Shown here piece by piece: positions 17,125 to 28,228 of a DNA stretch of 64,000 bases. This DNA is from an uncultured Collinsella sp. (lineage in GTDB: Bacteria; Actinomycetota; Coriobacteriia; Coriobacteriales; Coriobacteriaceae). A program made the position numbers and the translations under genes. The stretch is taken from assembly GCA_900541665.1 (NCBI GenBank), contig UQKV01000007.1, forward strand, positions 1-64,000. The letters are read 5' to 3'. The notes beneath the pieces are model-generated. The model was not told the DNA's origin, ran no database searches, and worked only from the letters and a program-made list of their open reading frames with translations. Numbering within the stretch: position 1 is the first letter of the stretch; every line of letters begins with the position of its first letter.

Positions 17125-18144
17125 ATGAGTGAATCGACTGCGGTGGAGGCGCCGGCGGCAAAGGAGCCGTTCTTTAAGATGTCCTCCATCCCGGGTGCCA
17201 ATATTTTGGTGCCGCTTTTGCTGGGCTGCCTGCTCAACACGCTATTCCCCGACCTGTTCAAAACGCTCGGCAGCTTTACGCTTGGCATGACCCAGCAGGG
17301 CGCAAGCCCGCTCGTGGGCGCCTTTTTGCTCATCGTCGGTACGACGATTTCGTTTAAGAGCGCTCCTGCTGCCGCTGCACGCGGCGCCATCATCATCGCT
17401 GTCAAGCAGATCGTGGTCGTTGCCGTGTCGCTGCTTATCCTTTATGTGTTCAACGACAACCTGTTTGGCATCTCTGCCATGGTGATGCTGGCGGCTTGCA
17501 CCGGCGCCAACAACGCTATGTACGCTGGTCTGATGGGCACCATGGGCAATGAGGCCGAGCGTGGCGCTGTCGCAATCACCACGCTCGTTGTCGGCCCTCC
17601 GGTCACGATGATCGTGCTCGGCGCTGCCGGCCAGGCTCCGATCGGCTGGTCGCTCGTGGGCGCCATCCTGCCGATCGTCGTCGGCATTATTCTGGGCAAC
17701 CTCTTCCCCAGCTTTAAGAAGATGATGGCACCGGCACTTTCCGCCATCATCGTGCTCGTCTTCTTTGCCATGGGCTCGACCATGACTTTTGGCCAGCTTA
17801 TCAACGGCGGTCTTCCCGGCATCCTGCTCGGCGTGATCTGCTCGGTGGTCTTTGCAATTCCCGTCATCGCGGTCGATAAGCTCACGGGCGGTACGGGTGT
17901 CGCAGGTGCGGCCATTTCAAGCTGCGCCGGAGCCAATGTGGCCACGCCTGCTGCCATGGCAAGCGTTAATGGGGCCATGTACGGTGGCTCCGTGCTCGCG
18001 ACGGCTACGGCACAGGTTGCTGCCTGCGCAATCGTGACGGCTATTTTGACCCCGCTGGTCACCAGCTGGTGCTACAAGCATTTTGAGGGTCAGGGCAACG
18101 GCGATAGCAAGGCAACGACCGACAAGGCCTCCGCAGCCGCCTAA
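17125..18144 (+). CDS. kdgT: 2-keto-3-deoxygluconate permease
   Basis: A 339-residue membrane protein with about 10 hydrophobic segments, recognised as a KdgT-family proton symporter by the order of segments and blocks such as GANILVPLLLGCLLNT, CTGANNAMYAGLMG and SSCAGANVATPAAMA. It should import 2-keto-3-deoxygluconate or a similar sugar acid released from pectin or glucuronides. ATG 17125 follows AAAGGAGA. A strong hairpin 40 bp past the stop closes the two-gene unit with the SDR. Confidence 0.85.
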   Translation: MSESTAVEAPAAKEPFFKMSSIPGANILVPLLLGCLLNTLFPDLFKTLGSFTLGMTQQGASPLVGAFLLIVGTTISFKSAPAAAARGAIIIAVKQIVVVAVSLLILYVFNDNLFGISAMVMLAACTGANNAMYAGLMGTMGNEAERGAVAITTLVVGPPVTMIVLGAAGQAPIGWSLVGAILPIVVGIILGNLFPSFKKMMAPALSAIIVLVFFAMGSTMTFGQLINGGLPGILLGVICSVVFAIPVIAVDKLTGGTGVAGAAISSCAGANVATPAAMASVNGAMYGGSVLATATAQVAACAIVTAILTPLVTSWCYKHFEGQGNGDSKATTDKASAAA

Positions 18145-18182
18145 TGCCAAACGGCAATCAAAGCTAAAAACTAGCTACGCCA

Positions 18183-18216
18183 CAGGGCGGCCACGGGGGA
18201 TCCCGTGGCCGCCCTG
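18183..18216 (+). terminator. Hairpin after kdgT
   Basis: A perfect 15-bp GC-rich stem (18183-18197 with 18202-18216, loop GGAT) about 40 bp after the kdgT stop. The following T-run is short, so it may act with Rho or as a stability hairpin. Confidence 0.65.
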
Positions 18217-18611
18217 CAGTTTCTGTAGGGTCTCTGGGACACTTTACCCTGCTAAAGCTGGCATAACAGCTAGAGCGAACGTCGTACAAAGGCAAGGAAA
18301 AATAACATACAAATCGGTGAACGGTAGTTGTTCGCGCTCGCATTTCCTGCGGGTTTGTAAAAAACGCCCTTATGATATAAAAAAAGAAACATATAACAGC
18401 CCAGATGGAGAGGGTCGCTATGTTATCCTTCTCAAACGGGTGAAATCTTGGGTTTTGGGTTGTAGTTCCAAGGTGGACAAACGTTCTTCTCTGCACCAAC
18501 GTGTGGTGAAGAACGGAAGAAGCCGGTAGTGCAAGCCGAACATTCAAGAATTCAATAAGCAGCGGTGTGAGAGAGCGCCGCATTACACGTAACTAGGAGC
18601 GTGGTTACACA
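18217..18611 (+). promoter_or_regulatory. Long promoter and leader region of the PFL genes
   Basis: A 395-bp gap. A candidate promoter is TTTGTA about 18353 with TATAAA about 18375. The leader, about 230 nt if that promoter is used, holds a hairpin near 18480-18515 (arms CGTTCTTC and GAAGAACG). The ribosome-binding site GGAG (about 18595) is 13-14 bases from the ATG, which is long. Anaerobic regulators such as Rex or FNR could act here, but I see no clean site. Confidence 0.4.
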
Positions 18612-20663
<2,052 letters not shown>

Positions 20664-20748
20664 CTATTGTTAGTGCTATACTAACAATAACGATTACTGA
20701 TTAGCGCGCCGGTTTCGGCCGGCGCCTATTAATCGAAGGAGACACATT
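20664..20748 (+). promoter_or_regulatory. Spacer with two hairpins between the split PFL genes
   Basis: Hairpin 1 is ATTGTTAGT 20665-20673 with ACTAACAAT 20679-20687. Hairpin 2 is GCGCCGG 20706-20712 with CCGGCGC 20719-20725. Then follows CGAAGGAGACAC before ATG 20749, a strong ribosome-binding site. Neither hairpin has a full T-run. They could attenuate, stabilise or process the transcript and so set the ratio of core to radical domain. Confidence 0.55.
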
Positions 20749-21000
20749 ATGAAGGTTTCTGAAGTTTCCGAGACTCAGGCCGATAACCTGGTCCACATGC
20801 TCGACGCTTACGCTGAGAAGGGTGGCCACCACCTGAACATCAACGTCTTCAACCGTGAGACGCTGCTCGACGCTCAGGCTCACCCCGAGAAGTACCCGCA
20901 GCTGACCATCCGCGTTTCCGGCTATGCCGTGAACTTCCACACGCTCACCAAGGAGCAGCAGGACGAGGTCATTGCGCGTACCTTCCACGACAAGTTCTAA
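20749..21000 (+). CDS. Stand-alone glycyl-radical domain of pyruvate formate-lyase
   Basis: An 83-residue protein equal to the C-terminal domain of PflB. It contains HHLNINVFNRETLLDAQAHP, then QLTIRVSGYAVNF with the radical glycine at Gly58, and LTKEQQDEVIARTF at the end. PFL activase should abstract hydrogen from Gly58. E. coli has a similar stand-alone protein (GrcA/YfiD) as a repair spare for a complete PFL; here the spare-like protein appears to be the only local source of the radical glycine, because the neighbouring core lacks it. The first 20 residues (MKVSEVSETQADNLVHMLDA) replace the linker of the fused enzyme and may dock onto the core. Confidence 0.95.
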   Translation: MKVSEVSETQADNLVHMLDAYAEKGGHHLNINVFNRETLLDAQAHPEKYPQLTIRVSGYAVNFHTLTKEQQDEVIARTFHDKF

Positions 21001-21027
21001 AGGGTTCAACTCCTGTAGGATTACTGG

Positions 21028-21150
21028 GGCCGGTTTTGGGTTATTTCCCAAAACGTCCTCGGACATGCAAAGAGGCTCCGCTGCGCGCGTTGCGCGGCGG
21101 AGCCTCTTTGCGTCCTGCGGGATGTTTTGGAAAATAACCCAAAACCGGCC
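21028..21150 (+). repeat. Variable-arm palindromic element, family 1, copy A
   Basis: Outer arms of 27 bp (21028-21054 with 21124-21150, one mismatch) enclose GTCCTCG (21055-21061), GAC paired with GTC (21062-21064 with 21112-21114), ATG, an inner 14-bp stem (21068-21081 with 21097-21110), and CTGCGGGAT (21115-21123). It starts 27 bp after the stop of the glycyl-radical gene, in the sense orientation. The arm sequences are unrelated to those of the other copies. Confidence 0.8.
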
Positions 21151-21266
21151 ATGTGGGGTCCTTTGGAGTCACCCTTTAGGCGGAACTCTCCTAATTATTT
21201 GGATGAGTCGTTTACTTACTTGTGCTGTTACCGTCTTCCCGCTGTTGTTGGGGTATGCTTTGTTCG

Positions 21267-21284
21267 TATGTAAACGTATGACAT
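21267..21284 (+). promoter_or_regulatory. Putative LacI-type operator before lacI
   Basis: TATGTAAACGTATGACAT lies 20 bp before the lacI start. It resembles the sites upstream of the GH32 gene (ATGTCAA-N-CGTTTTCA), suggesting autoregulation. Confidence 0.5.
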
Positions 21285-21303
21285 GTTGATGGGGGAGGGT
21301 GCT

Positions 21304-22314
21304 ATGGCTCGCGAGAGTGCTCGTTCTAAGGATACGGCTAAGCCTGGCATCAAGGAAGTTGCAGCGGTGGCGGGGGTTTCGCCTACTACGGTATCTCGCG
21401 TGCTTAATAATCGCGGCTATATTAGCCAAGAGACCCGCGATAAGGTCCATGCCGCGATGAAGCGCATCAACTATACGCCCAACGATATCGCCCGTGCCAT
21501 GCTCAACGGTCGCCTGAATCTTATCGGTATGATCGTCCCCTATGTCAGCAGTCCGTTTCATGCCCAAGTGGTTCAAGTCATTGAGCATACCCTGGCCGAA
21601 AACGGTTTTAAGATGCTGCTGTGCAATAGCGCCAATCGACCCGAGCTTGAGCGCTCTTATATCGACATGCTTCGACGCAATATGGTTGATGGCGTCATCG
21701 TCAACTCGCTTAATATCGGTGCCGAAGCGTATGCCGAGATGGGCTTGAGTCTGGTTGGTATCGACTGCGACCTTGGCGAAGCCTCTGTTCAGATTGCGAG
21801 CGACAGCTATAGCATCGGCGAACTTGCCACGCGTCGCCTGATCGATGACGGATGTTCACGCATCCTGTGCCTGCGCAGCAATAGCCGCATGCGCATGCCT
21901 GCCAATAAGCGTACTGATGCCTACCTCGATGTTGTTGAGCAGGCCGGTTTGCCCGCGCTTGTCCGTGAGGTTGAGTTCGTTAAGCCCGACGACGAAAAGA
22001 GCGCGGTCGTTGCGAAGATCCTCGATGAGAACCCCGATATTGACGGCATCTTTGCGGGAGACGACACGATGGCGGCTATCTGTCTTAACGTGATGAAGCA
22101 GCGCGGCTTGAGCGCTCCGGGCGATATTAAGGTCGTGGGCGCGGATGGTGCCCGCCGCACTATGACGTTTATGCCTGACTTAACAACCGTACGCCAAGAT
22201 ATCGATCGCATCGGAGAGCTCGCGGCGCAATCCATCATTGCTCTTATTAACGGCGAAAAGCCCGAATCGAATATCAAGCTCCCCGTTGAACTCATTGAGG
22301 GTAAAACCGCGTAG
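21304..22314 (+). CDS. LacI-family regulator of the sucrose/fructan locus
   Basis: A 336-residue regulator with an N-terminal LacI helix-turn-helix (GIKEVAAVAGVSPTTVSRVLNNRGYIS) followed by a periplasmic-binding-like sugar sensor domain. It lies immediately upstream of two GH32 genes and a PTS transporter, so it is the likely repressor, with a fructose or sucrose phosphate as inducer (ScrR/CscR-like); the ligand is inferred. ATG 21304 is chosen because GGGGGAGGG lies just before it; an upstream in-frame ATG at 21283 overlaps the operator-like site. Confidence 0.9.
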   Translation: MARESARSKDTAKPGIKEVAAVAGVSPTTVSRVLNNRGYISQETRDKVHAAMKRINYTPNDIARAMLNGRLNLIGMIVPYVSSPFHAQVVQVIEHTLAENGFKMLLCNSANRPELERSYIDMLRRNMVDGVIVNSLNIGAEAYAEMGLSLVGIDCDLGEASVQIASDSYSIGELATRRLIDDGCSRILCLRSNSRMRMPANKRTDAYLDVVEQAGLPALVREVEFVKPDDEKSAVVAKILDENPDIDGIFAGDDTMAAICLNVMKQRGLSAPGDIKVVGADGARRTMTFMPDLTTVRQDIDRIGELAAQSIIALINGEKPESNIKLPVELIEGKTA

Positions 22315-22366
22315 TTCATCCCGTGCCAAAAGAATTCCTCAAACACCTCTGATGACCGTTCGCCGG

Positions 22367-22453
22367 CATATGTCAACCGTTTGCCGACGACTGGAACTGC
22401 GAAAAGACGTATTGGTGTGAAAACGTTTGACATATGAAAACGATTGACATATC
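22367..22453 (+). promoter_or_regulatory. Three LacI-type operator sites before the GH32 operon
   Basis: Sites are at 22367-22384 (CATATGTCAACCGTTTGC), 22416-22435 (read inverted, ATGTCAAACGTTTTCAC) and 22434-22453 (read inverted, ATGTCAATCGTTTTCAT). They share ATGTCAA-N-CGTTT. Two adjoin TTGACA hexamers that could be -35 boxes, so binding would block RNA polymerase. Confidence 0.7.
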
Positions 22454-22498
22454 TTGCAGTTGTACCGAGTTAGTATCTCGTGAGAAAGGAAGTCTCGG

Positions 22499-23881
22499 AT
22501 GCACAAGGTGTATTACCAGCCTGAGGGAATTTGGGTAGGCGACATCATGCCGTACGGCGAGGACGGCACGTTCTATCTCTATCATCAGCGTGACACGCGA
22601 AACCCCGGACCTTTCGGAGAGCCGTTTGGCTGGGCACTCGCGACAACCAAGGACTTCGTCAATTACAAAGACTTTGGCGAGAGCCTTGAGCGTGGCGGCG
22701 ACGAGGAAGTCGACCAGTATGTTTATGCCGGCACGGTGTTTAAGGTGGGCGACAAGTACCATGCGCTCTACACTGGTTGCAATCGCGATAAGGTCAAGGC
22801 ACGCTTGATGAAGCAGGTTCTTCTTCACGCAACGAGTGACGACGCCGTCAAGTGGGAGAAGAACATCGCCGAGACGCTGCTTCCGCCCCAGGAGGGTTAC
22901 GATGACCGCAACTGGCGCGATCCCTTTGTGCTGTGGGATGAGGAGAACGAAGAGTACATGCTCATCCTCGGCACGCGTGTGGGCGAGGACAAGCGTCTGA
23001 TGACCGGTCGTCTGGTCAAGTTCACCTCCAAGGACCTGGATACCTGGGAGTTCCAAGGCGACTGGTGGAATCCGGGCCTGTACACCATGTTCGAGATGCC
23101 TGATCTCTTTAAGATGGGCGACTGGTGGTATCTGGTGTTCTCCGAGTACAGTGATGGCAACAAGACCCGTTATCGCATGTCTCGCTCTATCAACGGTCCT
23201 TGGATCACTCCTGCGGACGATTCCTTCGATGGCCGCGCGTACTATGCCGCGCGTACCGCATTTGACGGCGAGCGCCGCGTTCTCTTTGGTTGGGTTCCTA
23301 CGCGTGACGAGGGCGGCGACCCCAGCTCTTACCTGTGGGGTGGCACCTTTATGCCCCTCGAGATCGTTCAGCGTGCCGACGGAACGCTCGGCACCAAGCT
23401 TCCTGACAGCATGCTTGGCGCCTTTGGCGAGGCTAAGGCAGTCGAGGCCTTTGAGCTCTCCTGCGAGTCGGGCAAGGTCGAGCAGGTGCTCGCCGCGGAT
23501 GCCGGTTCCACCTATATGCTCGACGCCGACATCGAGCTCGCCGGTGACGCTGCCGGCTTCTCGGTGAAGCTTGCCGAGGACGCCGAGTCCGGTCTTGCCT
23601 ATGAGTTCCGCGCCAACCTGCGTGAGGGCAAGCTCGAGTTTACGGCGGCCCCCCAGTATCCGTGGTTCCAGGTCAACAACATGGGCCTCGAGCGTCCGTT
23701 GTTCTTTAAGGGCGAGGGCACTCATCATGTGCGCCTGGTCGTTGACGACGATATCGCGACCATCTTTGTCGATGATGTTGCGCTTAACGCTCGATTCTGC
23801 AATAAGCAGGGCCAGGGTGTGGCGCTGACGGTCACCGACGGTACGCTTAAGTGCGCAAATGCAACGATCGCGTCTCTGTAA
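22499..23881 (+). CDS. GH32-like glycoside hydrolase with non-canonical active-site motif
   Basis: A 460-residue protein with a five-bladed propeller (about residues 1-300) and a C-terminal beta-sandwich, as in GH32 fructosidases. The RDP motif (NWRDPFV) and an acid/base glutamate region (FEMPDLFK) are visible. The usual N-terminal nucleophile motif NDPNG is replaced by IWVGDIMPYGEDG, where Asp15 would be the nucleophile. This group is seen in other gut bacteria next to sucrose or fructan PTS genes; its exact substrate is uncertain. First gene of the operon, directly behind LacI operators; ATG 22499 follows AGAAAGGAAG. It may act on a phosphorylated fructoside, but that is inference. Confidence 0.8.
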   Translation: MHKVYYQPEGIWVGDIMPYGEDGTFYLYHQRDTRNPGPFGEPFGWALATTKDFVNYKDFGESLERGGDEEVDQYVYAGTVFKVGDKYHALYTGCNRDKVKARLMKQVLLHATSDDAVKWEKNIAETLLPPQEGYDDRNWRDPFVLWDEENEEYMLILGTRVGEDKRLMTGRLVKFTSKDLDTWEFQGDWWNPGLYTMFEMPDLFKMGDWWYLVFSEYSDGNKTRYRMSRSINGPWITPADDSFDGRAYYAARTAFDGERRVLFGWVPTRDEGGDPSSYLWGGTFMPLEIVQRADGTLGTKLPDSMLGAFGEAKAVEAFELSCESGKVEQVLAADAGSTYMLDADIELAGDAAGFSVKLAEDAESGLAYEFRANLREGKLEFTAAPQYPWFQVNNMGLERPLFFKGEGTHHVRLVVDDDIATIFVDDVALNARFCNKQGQGVALTVTDGTLKCANATIASL

Positions 23882-23926
23882 TGGCATCAAAACGTCTTAT
23901 GATTTCGTAAAGGAATGGAGAGGAAC

Positions 23927-25378
23927 ATGGACTACAAAGTAGTGTCTCAGCAAGTCGTCGATAACGTCGGCGGTCTGGAGAACATCGAGGGCGCCACGCA
24001 TTGCGTTACGCGTCTGCGTCTGGTGCTCAAGGATACGAGCAAGTACAACAAGGCCGAGCTCGAGAACATCGATGGCGTCAAGGGCGTGCTGTACAACAGC
24101 GGCCAGCTCATGATCATCTTCGGTACCGGTACCGTCAACAAGGTCTACGATGAGTTTATGGCTCTGACGGGCGTTAAGGAGATCAGCGCTTCCGAGGTCA
24201 AGGGCGCCGAGGCGGACAAGAAGGGCAAGTTCTTCTCGGTCCTCAAGGTATTCTCGGACATCTTTATCCCCATCATTCCCGCTTTCGTCGGCGCTGCTAT
24301 CATCATCGGCCTTAAGTCGCTGATCGTTGCCAACGGCCTCTTTGGCATGGAGGGCAGCCTTGCCGACCACAGCGAGTTCCTCAAGAACCTCGCAAGCTTC
24401 TTTGCCATTATCGCCACCACGTTTGACTACCTGCCTGTCCTGGTTATGTACAGCGCGGTCAAGCGTTTTGGCGGTAACCCGATCCTGGGCATCCTCGTCG
24501 GTATCGTCATGGTTCACCCGAGCCTTATGAACCGTAACACGTTCGTTATGGACCCGACGGGTGCTGAGTACTGGAACTTCGGTCCGCTCTCCATTCCCAT
24601 GGTTGCTTTCCAGGGCGGCGTGTTCCCTGCAATCCTGACTGCCTGGTTTATGGCCAAGGTCGAGAAGATTGCCCAGAAGTACATCCCCGAGGTCGTCTCG
24701 TTCGTCTTTGTCCCGACCGTTACCCTGATTCTTGCTAACGTCGCCCTGTTCACCGTGTTCGGCCCGCTCGGCAACCTGATCGGCGACGTCCTCGCCGGCG
24801 TAATCGATATCCTGTACAACAGGATGGGCGTCTTTGGTGCCTTTGTCTTCGCCGCGTTCCTGCAGCCGCTTGTCGTTACCGGTACGCATCAGTTCATCCA
24901 GGGTATCGAGGCAAACCTCGTTGCCACGACTGGCTTCAACTACATCCAGGCCATCTGGTCGGTTTCCATCATCGCCCAGGGTGGCGGCGCCATCGGCATG
25001 TACCTCATTCACAAGAAGCATTCCAAAGAGCGCAACATCTGCATGTCGTCCTTTATCCCGACGCTGGTCGGAATCTCCGAGCCCGCTATCTTCGCTGCAA
25101 ACATGCGCTACTCGATCATCCCGTTCATCTGCGCATGCATCGGTGCAGGCTGCGGCGGTGCCTTCGTGAAGCTCTTTGAGGTGCGCGCCATCGGTCAGGG
25201 TCTGACCGGTGTGCTTGGCCTGCTCATCGTCACACCCGAGACTCTCGTGTGGTATGTGGCTGGCAATCTCATCGCCTTCATCGTGCCGATCGTCTTGATC
25301 TTTGCCTACAACAAGGCAAAGGGCGTGCCGACCACCGATGAAGAGGGCGCTGGCGCTGGCTTCGACGTTAGCTTCTAG
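23927..25378 (+). CDS. PTS EIIBC component, sucrose/beta-glucoside family
   Basis: A 483-residue phosphotransferase permease. The EIIB domain comes first (residues 1-90), with the phosphocysteine in the motif ATHCVTRLRLVLKD. The EIIC membrane domain follows (about 105-470, around 10 hydrophobic segments). No EIIA domain is attached, so an EIIA from elsewhere must supply phosphate. It lies between two GH32 genes and should import sucrose or a short fructo-oligosaccharide as the 6-phosphate. ATG 23927 is preferred over ATG 23915 because GGAGAGG precedes it. Confidence 0.92.
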   Translation: MDYKVVSQQVVDNVGGLENIEGATHCVTRLRLVLKDTSKYNKAELENIDGVKGVLYNSGQLMIIFGTGTVNKVYDEFMALTGVKEISASEVKGAEADKKGKFFSVLKVFSDIFIPIIPAFVGAAIIIGLKSLIVANGLFGMEGSLADHSEFLKNLASFFAIIATTFDYLPVLVMYSAVKRFGGNPILGILVGIVMVHPSLMNRNTFVMDPTGAEYWNFGPLSIPMVAFQGGVFPAILTAWFMAKVEKIAQKYIPEVVSFVFVPTVTLILANVALFTVFGPLGNLIGDVLAGVIDILYNRMGVFGAFVFAAFLQPLVVTGTHQFIQGIEANLVATTGFNYIQAIWSVSIIAQGGGAIGMYLIHKKHSKERNICMSSFIPTLVGISEPAIFAANMRYSIIPFICACIGAGCGGAFVKLFEVRAIGQGLTGVLGLLIVTPETLVWYVAGNLIAFIVPIVLIFAYNKAKGVPTTDEEGAGAGFDVSF

Positions 25379-25416
25379 TTGAGCCGTTCAGCGTAATGTG
25401 CGGATAAGTCCATTTG

Positions 25417-25456
25417 GGGAAGGGCGTTCGGCTCGTGTGAGTCGAGCGTCCTTTCC
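25417..25456 (+). terminator. Hairpin between PTS and scrB-like gene
   Basis: An 18-bp stem containing G-T pairs (25417-25434 with 25439-25456). It has only a weak T-rich tail, so it is more likely an mRNA stability or partial termination element than a full stop. Confidence 0.45.
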
Positions 25457-25473
25457 TATAGACGAGAAGGTCA

Positions 25474-26922
25474 ATGGCGATGTTTAATCAAAAAAACAAG
25501 GTGATGCGTGCGGACTATGAGCAGTGGCGTGCCGGACAGGATGAGACGGCGGCTCGCATCGCGTCCGACCCCGATAGGCTTTTGTTCCATGTGGAGCCTG
25601 AGCTTGGCTGGCTCAACGACCCCAATGGTTTGGTTCAGATTGGTGATACGTATCACATCTATCATCAATACGATCCGTTCGATGCTGCGCATGGCGGTCC
25701 AGTGCTTTGGAACCATCTGACGACAAAGGATTTTGTGACGTACGAGAATCACGGCCCCGTGCTGTTCCCCGATTCCGATTTGGATTCGAGTGGAGCGTAT
25801 TCTGGTTCTGCCTTTGTACGTGATGGCAAGATTCACTACTTCTATACCGGCAACGTTAAGCATTTTGACCGCGATGATTACGACTACGTGTTGACGGGCC
25901 GTGAGCAAAACCAGATTCATATGGTTGCCGAGAATCCCGACGAATTGGGCGAGAAGTGCATAGCTGTTGGACCGGTCGATTACCCCGACGATATCGGTAC
26001 GCACGTGCGCGACCCCAAGATCCTTGAGCACGATGGTATCTACTACATGGTTCTGGGCGCTCGTACGAAAGACGACCGTGGCTGCGTGCTTGTCTATACC
26101 TCGCGCAATCTTGAGGACTGGAGCTATGCGACGCGCATTGAGTTGGGCGAGAAGTTTGGCTTTATGTGGGAGTGCCCCGATCTGTTTGAGCTCGATGGCG
26201 AGCTTATTCTCGTTTGCTGTCCGCAGGGTGTGCCTGCCGATGGTTGGCGTTACCGCAATCCGCATCAGTGCGTGTGGTTCCCCATCGAGGCCGATTGGGA
26301 GGCGCCGAGCTTTAAAATCGTCAGGCAGGGCATGCCCCCGATGGTCGATGCCGGTTTTGATTTCTATGCTCCGCAGTCCTTTGAGGATGCTGCAGGCCGG
26401 CGTTTGATGATCGGATGGTCGGGTTGCCCCGACGCGACGGCAGAAAACCCGACGGTGGCGCGCGGATGGCAGTGCGCGTTGACGGTGCCGAGAGAGCTGA
26501 GCATACGCGATGGTAAGCTCTGCCAGCAGCCGGCGCACGAGATTGAGAGGATGCGCGGTGACTGCGTTCGCGCGACAGGCGGTGAAACCGTTGAGGAGCC
26601 GGGCCGCCTGTTTGATCTTGTGGTTTCCTGTGAGGGCGCCAAGATGGCCGAGCTCGAAATCCGCAAGGGTGTCTTTGTGCGTTATGCGGACGGGATGCTT
26701 ACCCTCGACATGGGTGACGAAGGCTATGGGCGCGACCAGAGGTCGATCGAGCTCAGCGAGCTTCGCGACCTGCGCGTGCTTTCGGACACTACGATGGTCG
26801 AGATTTTTGCCAACGGTGGCGAGGCGGCACTTACGAGCCGTACCTATTCGCCGGCGGTTCCGGCGATGGAGCTGCACGCCGAGGGTGCGGCATCGATGAA
26901 TTTCTACCGCCTCGTGCATTAA
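25474..26922 (+). CDS. Sucrose-6-phosphate hydrolase / beta-fructofuranosidase (GH32)
   Basis: A 482-residue GH32 enzyme with all canonical motifs: nucleophile motif WLNDPNG (about residues 45-51), YSGSA, the transition-state motif HVRDPK, and the acid/base glutamate in MWECPDLF. It should cleave sucrose 6-phosphate delivered by the PTS into glucose 6-phosphate and fructose (ScrB function). Length is normal for the family. The locus thus carries a canonical and a non-canonical GH32 protein, perhaps for different linkage types. ATG 25474 or ATG 25480 could be used. Confidence 0.93.
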   Translation: MAMFNQKNKVMRADYEQWRAGQDETAARIASDPDRLLFHVEPELGWLNDPNGLVQIGDTYHIYHQYDPFDAAHGGPVLWNHLTTKDFVTYENHGPVLFPDSDLDSSGAYSGSAFVRDGKIHYFYTGNVKHFDRDDYDYVLTGREQNQIHMVAENPDELGEKCIAVGPVDYPDDIGTHVRDPKILEHDGIYYMVLGARTKDDRGCVLVYTSRNLEDWSYATRIELGEKFGFMWECPDLFELDGELILVCCPQGVPADGWRYRNPHQCVWFPIEADWEAPSFKIVRQGMPPMVDAGFDFYAPQSFEDAAGRRLMIGWSGCPDATAENPTVARGWQCALTVPRELSIRDGKLCQQPAHEIERMRGDCVRATGGETVEEPGRLFDLVVSCEGAKMAELEIRKGVFVRYADGMLTLDMGDEGYGRDQRSIELSELRDLRVLSDTTMVEIFANGGEAALTSRTYSPAVPAMELHAEGAASMNFYRLVH

Positions 26923-27199
26923 CCGTGTGTGGAGCACGATTGGATTTGCTGGACGGAATGTGTCGCAGTTGTCGCGGCCAACTACCGCTTACCGCATATA
27001 GTGACCGTTTGCGGAATAAGTAACACTCCTTAATAAACCGTGTAGAATCTCAGATAAGCACGGAGTTTTCCAGGGAGACGCTGTCCTTTGTTATGTGCAA
27101 AGGGCGGCGTCTCTTTGGCGCTTGGGGGTCGTTCTGTAGCAGGACGGCGGGCGTGTGTCACATATTAAAAAGCCAACGTCGAGATGGGTCGTGATAATA
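26923..27199 (+). promoter_or_regulatory. Intergenic region with attenuator-like hairpin before degV
   Basis: A 277-bp gap. A long stem at 27075-27113 (GAGACGC-CCTTTG with CAAAGG-GCGTCTC) followed by TTTGG looks like a terminator or attenuator. Nothing else recognisable is seen. Confidence 0.45.
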
Positions 27200-28054
27200 A
27201 TGGGCAAGTACATAATCGTGGTTGAATCTGGTTCGGATGTGACGCCAGAGCTCTGCGAGCGCTACGGCATCGTGCGCGTGCCTATGCATGTCACGATTGG
27301 TGACGAGACCGTCGAGGACGGCTCGATCGATCCGCTCGAGATTTATTCGCGCTGCAACGAGTTTGGCGTGATGCCCAAGACCAGCGGCTGTGCGCCGGCA
27401 GATTTTGCGCATGTGTACGACCGCATCCATGCCGAGCAACCCGACGCGACCATTCTGCATCTTGCATATTCCGAGGCCACGACCTGCTCGCATCAATCAT
27501 CGAAGATCGCCGCCAAGGGTCGCGACTACGTCTACTCCATGGACACGCGTTTTGTCTCGGTGGGCCAGTCGCTTGTTGTCGTCGAGACCGCCAAATACAT
27601 CGAGGCTCACCCCGATGCCACCGTCGACGAGATCTTCGCCTTCGCGAACTCCGTCATGGACCGCGTGCTGCTGGGCTTTGTTCCTACCGATCTTGCCTTC
27701 CTTAAGGCGGGCGGTCGCTTGTCCAACGTCGCATTCCTTGGCGCACATCTGCTCAAGATTAAGCCCTGCATTGAGGTGACGGGCGGCAAGTTCGTGGCGA
27801 CCAAGAAGTTCCGCGGCTCTATGCTCAAGTGCGCCCGCGCCTTTATTGACCACATGGTTGCGAAGGGCGAGATCGACTACTCGCACATTGGCCTGGCGTA
27901 TTCGGTAGGCCTTTCCCAGGAGCTGCGCGACGACATGGAAGTCTATGCGCACGACCTGGGCTTTAAGGACATTACCTGGACTCAGGTCGGCGGCGTCATC
28001 TCGAGCCACTGCGGCCCGACCGCCTTCGGTGCGGTGCTCACGCTTAAAGCGTAA
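27200..28054 (+). CDS. DegV family protein (fatty-acid binding, FakB-like)
   Basis: A 284-residue DegV protein. The N-terminal block IIVVESGSDVTPE, the TSG motif (KTSGCAPADF), a middle FLKAGGRLSN motif and the C-terminal HCGPTAFG are diagnostic. DegV/FakB proteins bind a fatty acid and present it to the FakA kinase for acyl-phosphate formation. No fakA is adjacent. ATG 27200 gives normal length; an upstream in-frame GTG at 27155 would add 15 residues. The gene appears monocistronic. Confidence 0.9.
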   Translation: MGKYIIVVESGSDVTPELCERYGIVRVPMHVTIGDETVEDGSIDPLEIYSRCNEFGVMPKTSGCAPADFAHVYDRIHAEQPDATILHLAYSEATTCSHQSSKIAAKGRDYVYSMDTRFVSVGQSLVVVETAKYIEAHPDATVDEIFAFANSVMDRVLLGFVPTDLAFLKAGGRLSNVAFLGAHLLKIKPCIEVTGGKFVATKKFRGSMLKCARAFIDHMVAKGEIDYSHIGLAYSVGLSQELRDDMEVYAHDLGFKDITWTQVGGVISSHCGPTAFGAVLTLKA

Positions 28055-28228
28055 AGGCCGCAGGCGAGCGTTCTTCAGCCTGACATCTCGACGTAGACCC
28101 CAGCCATGGTGATGGGGGATAGATTAAAACGTGCCATTCTAGCCCGAGACGTTTAAACGCAAGCACATGGGCTAGAATGGCTCTGGCATTTTAATTGGTT
28201 GCATCCAAGGAGAGGCAAGGTAGCGCGA

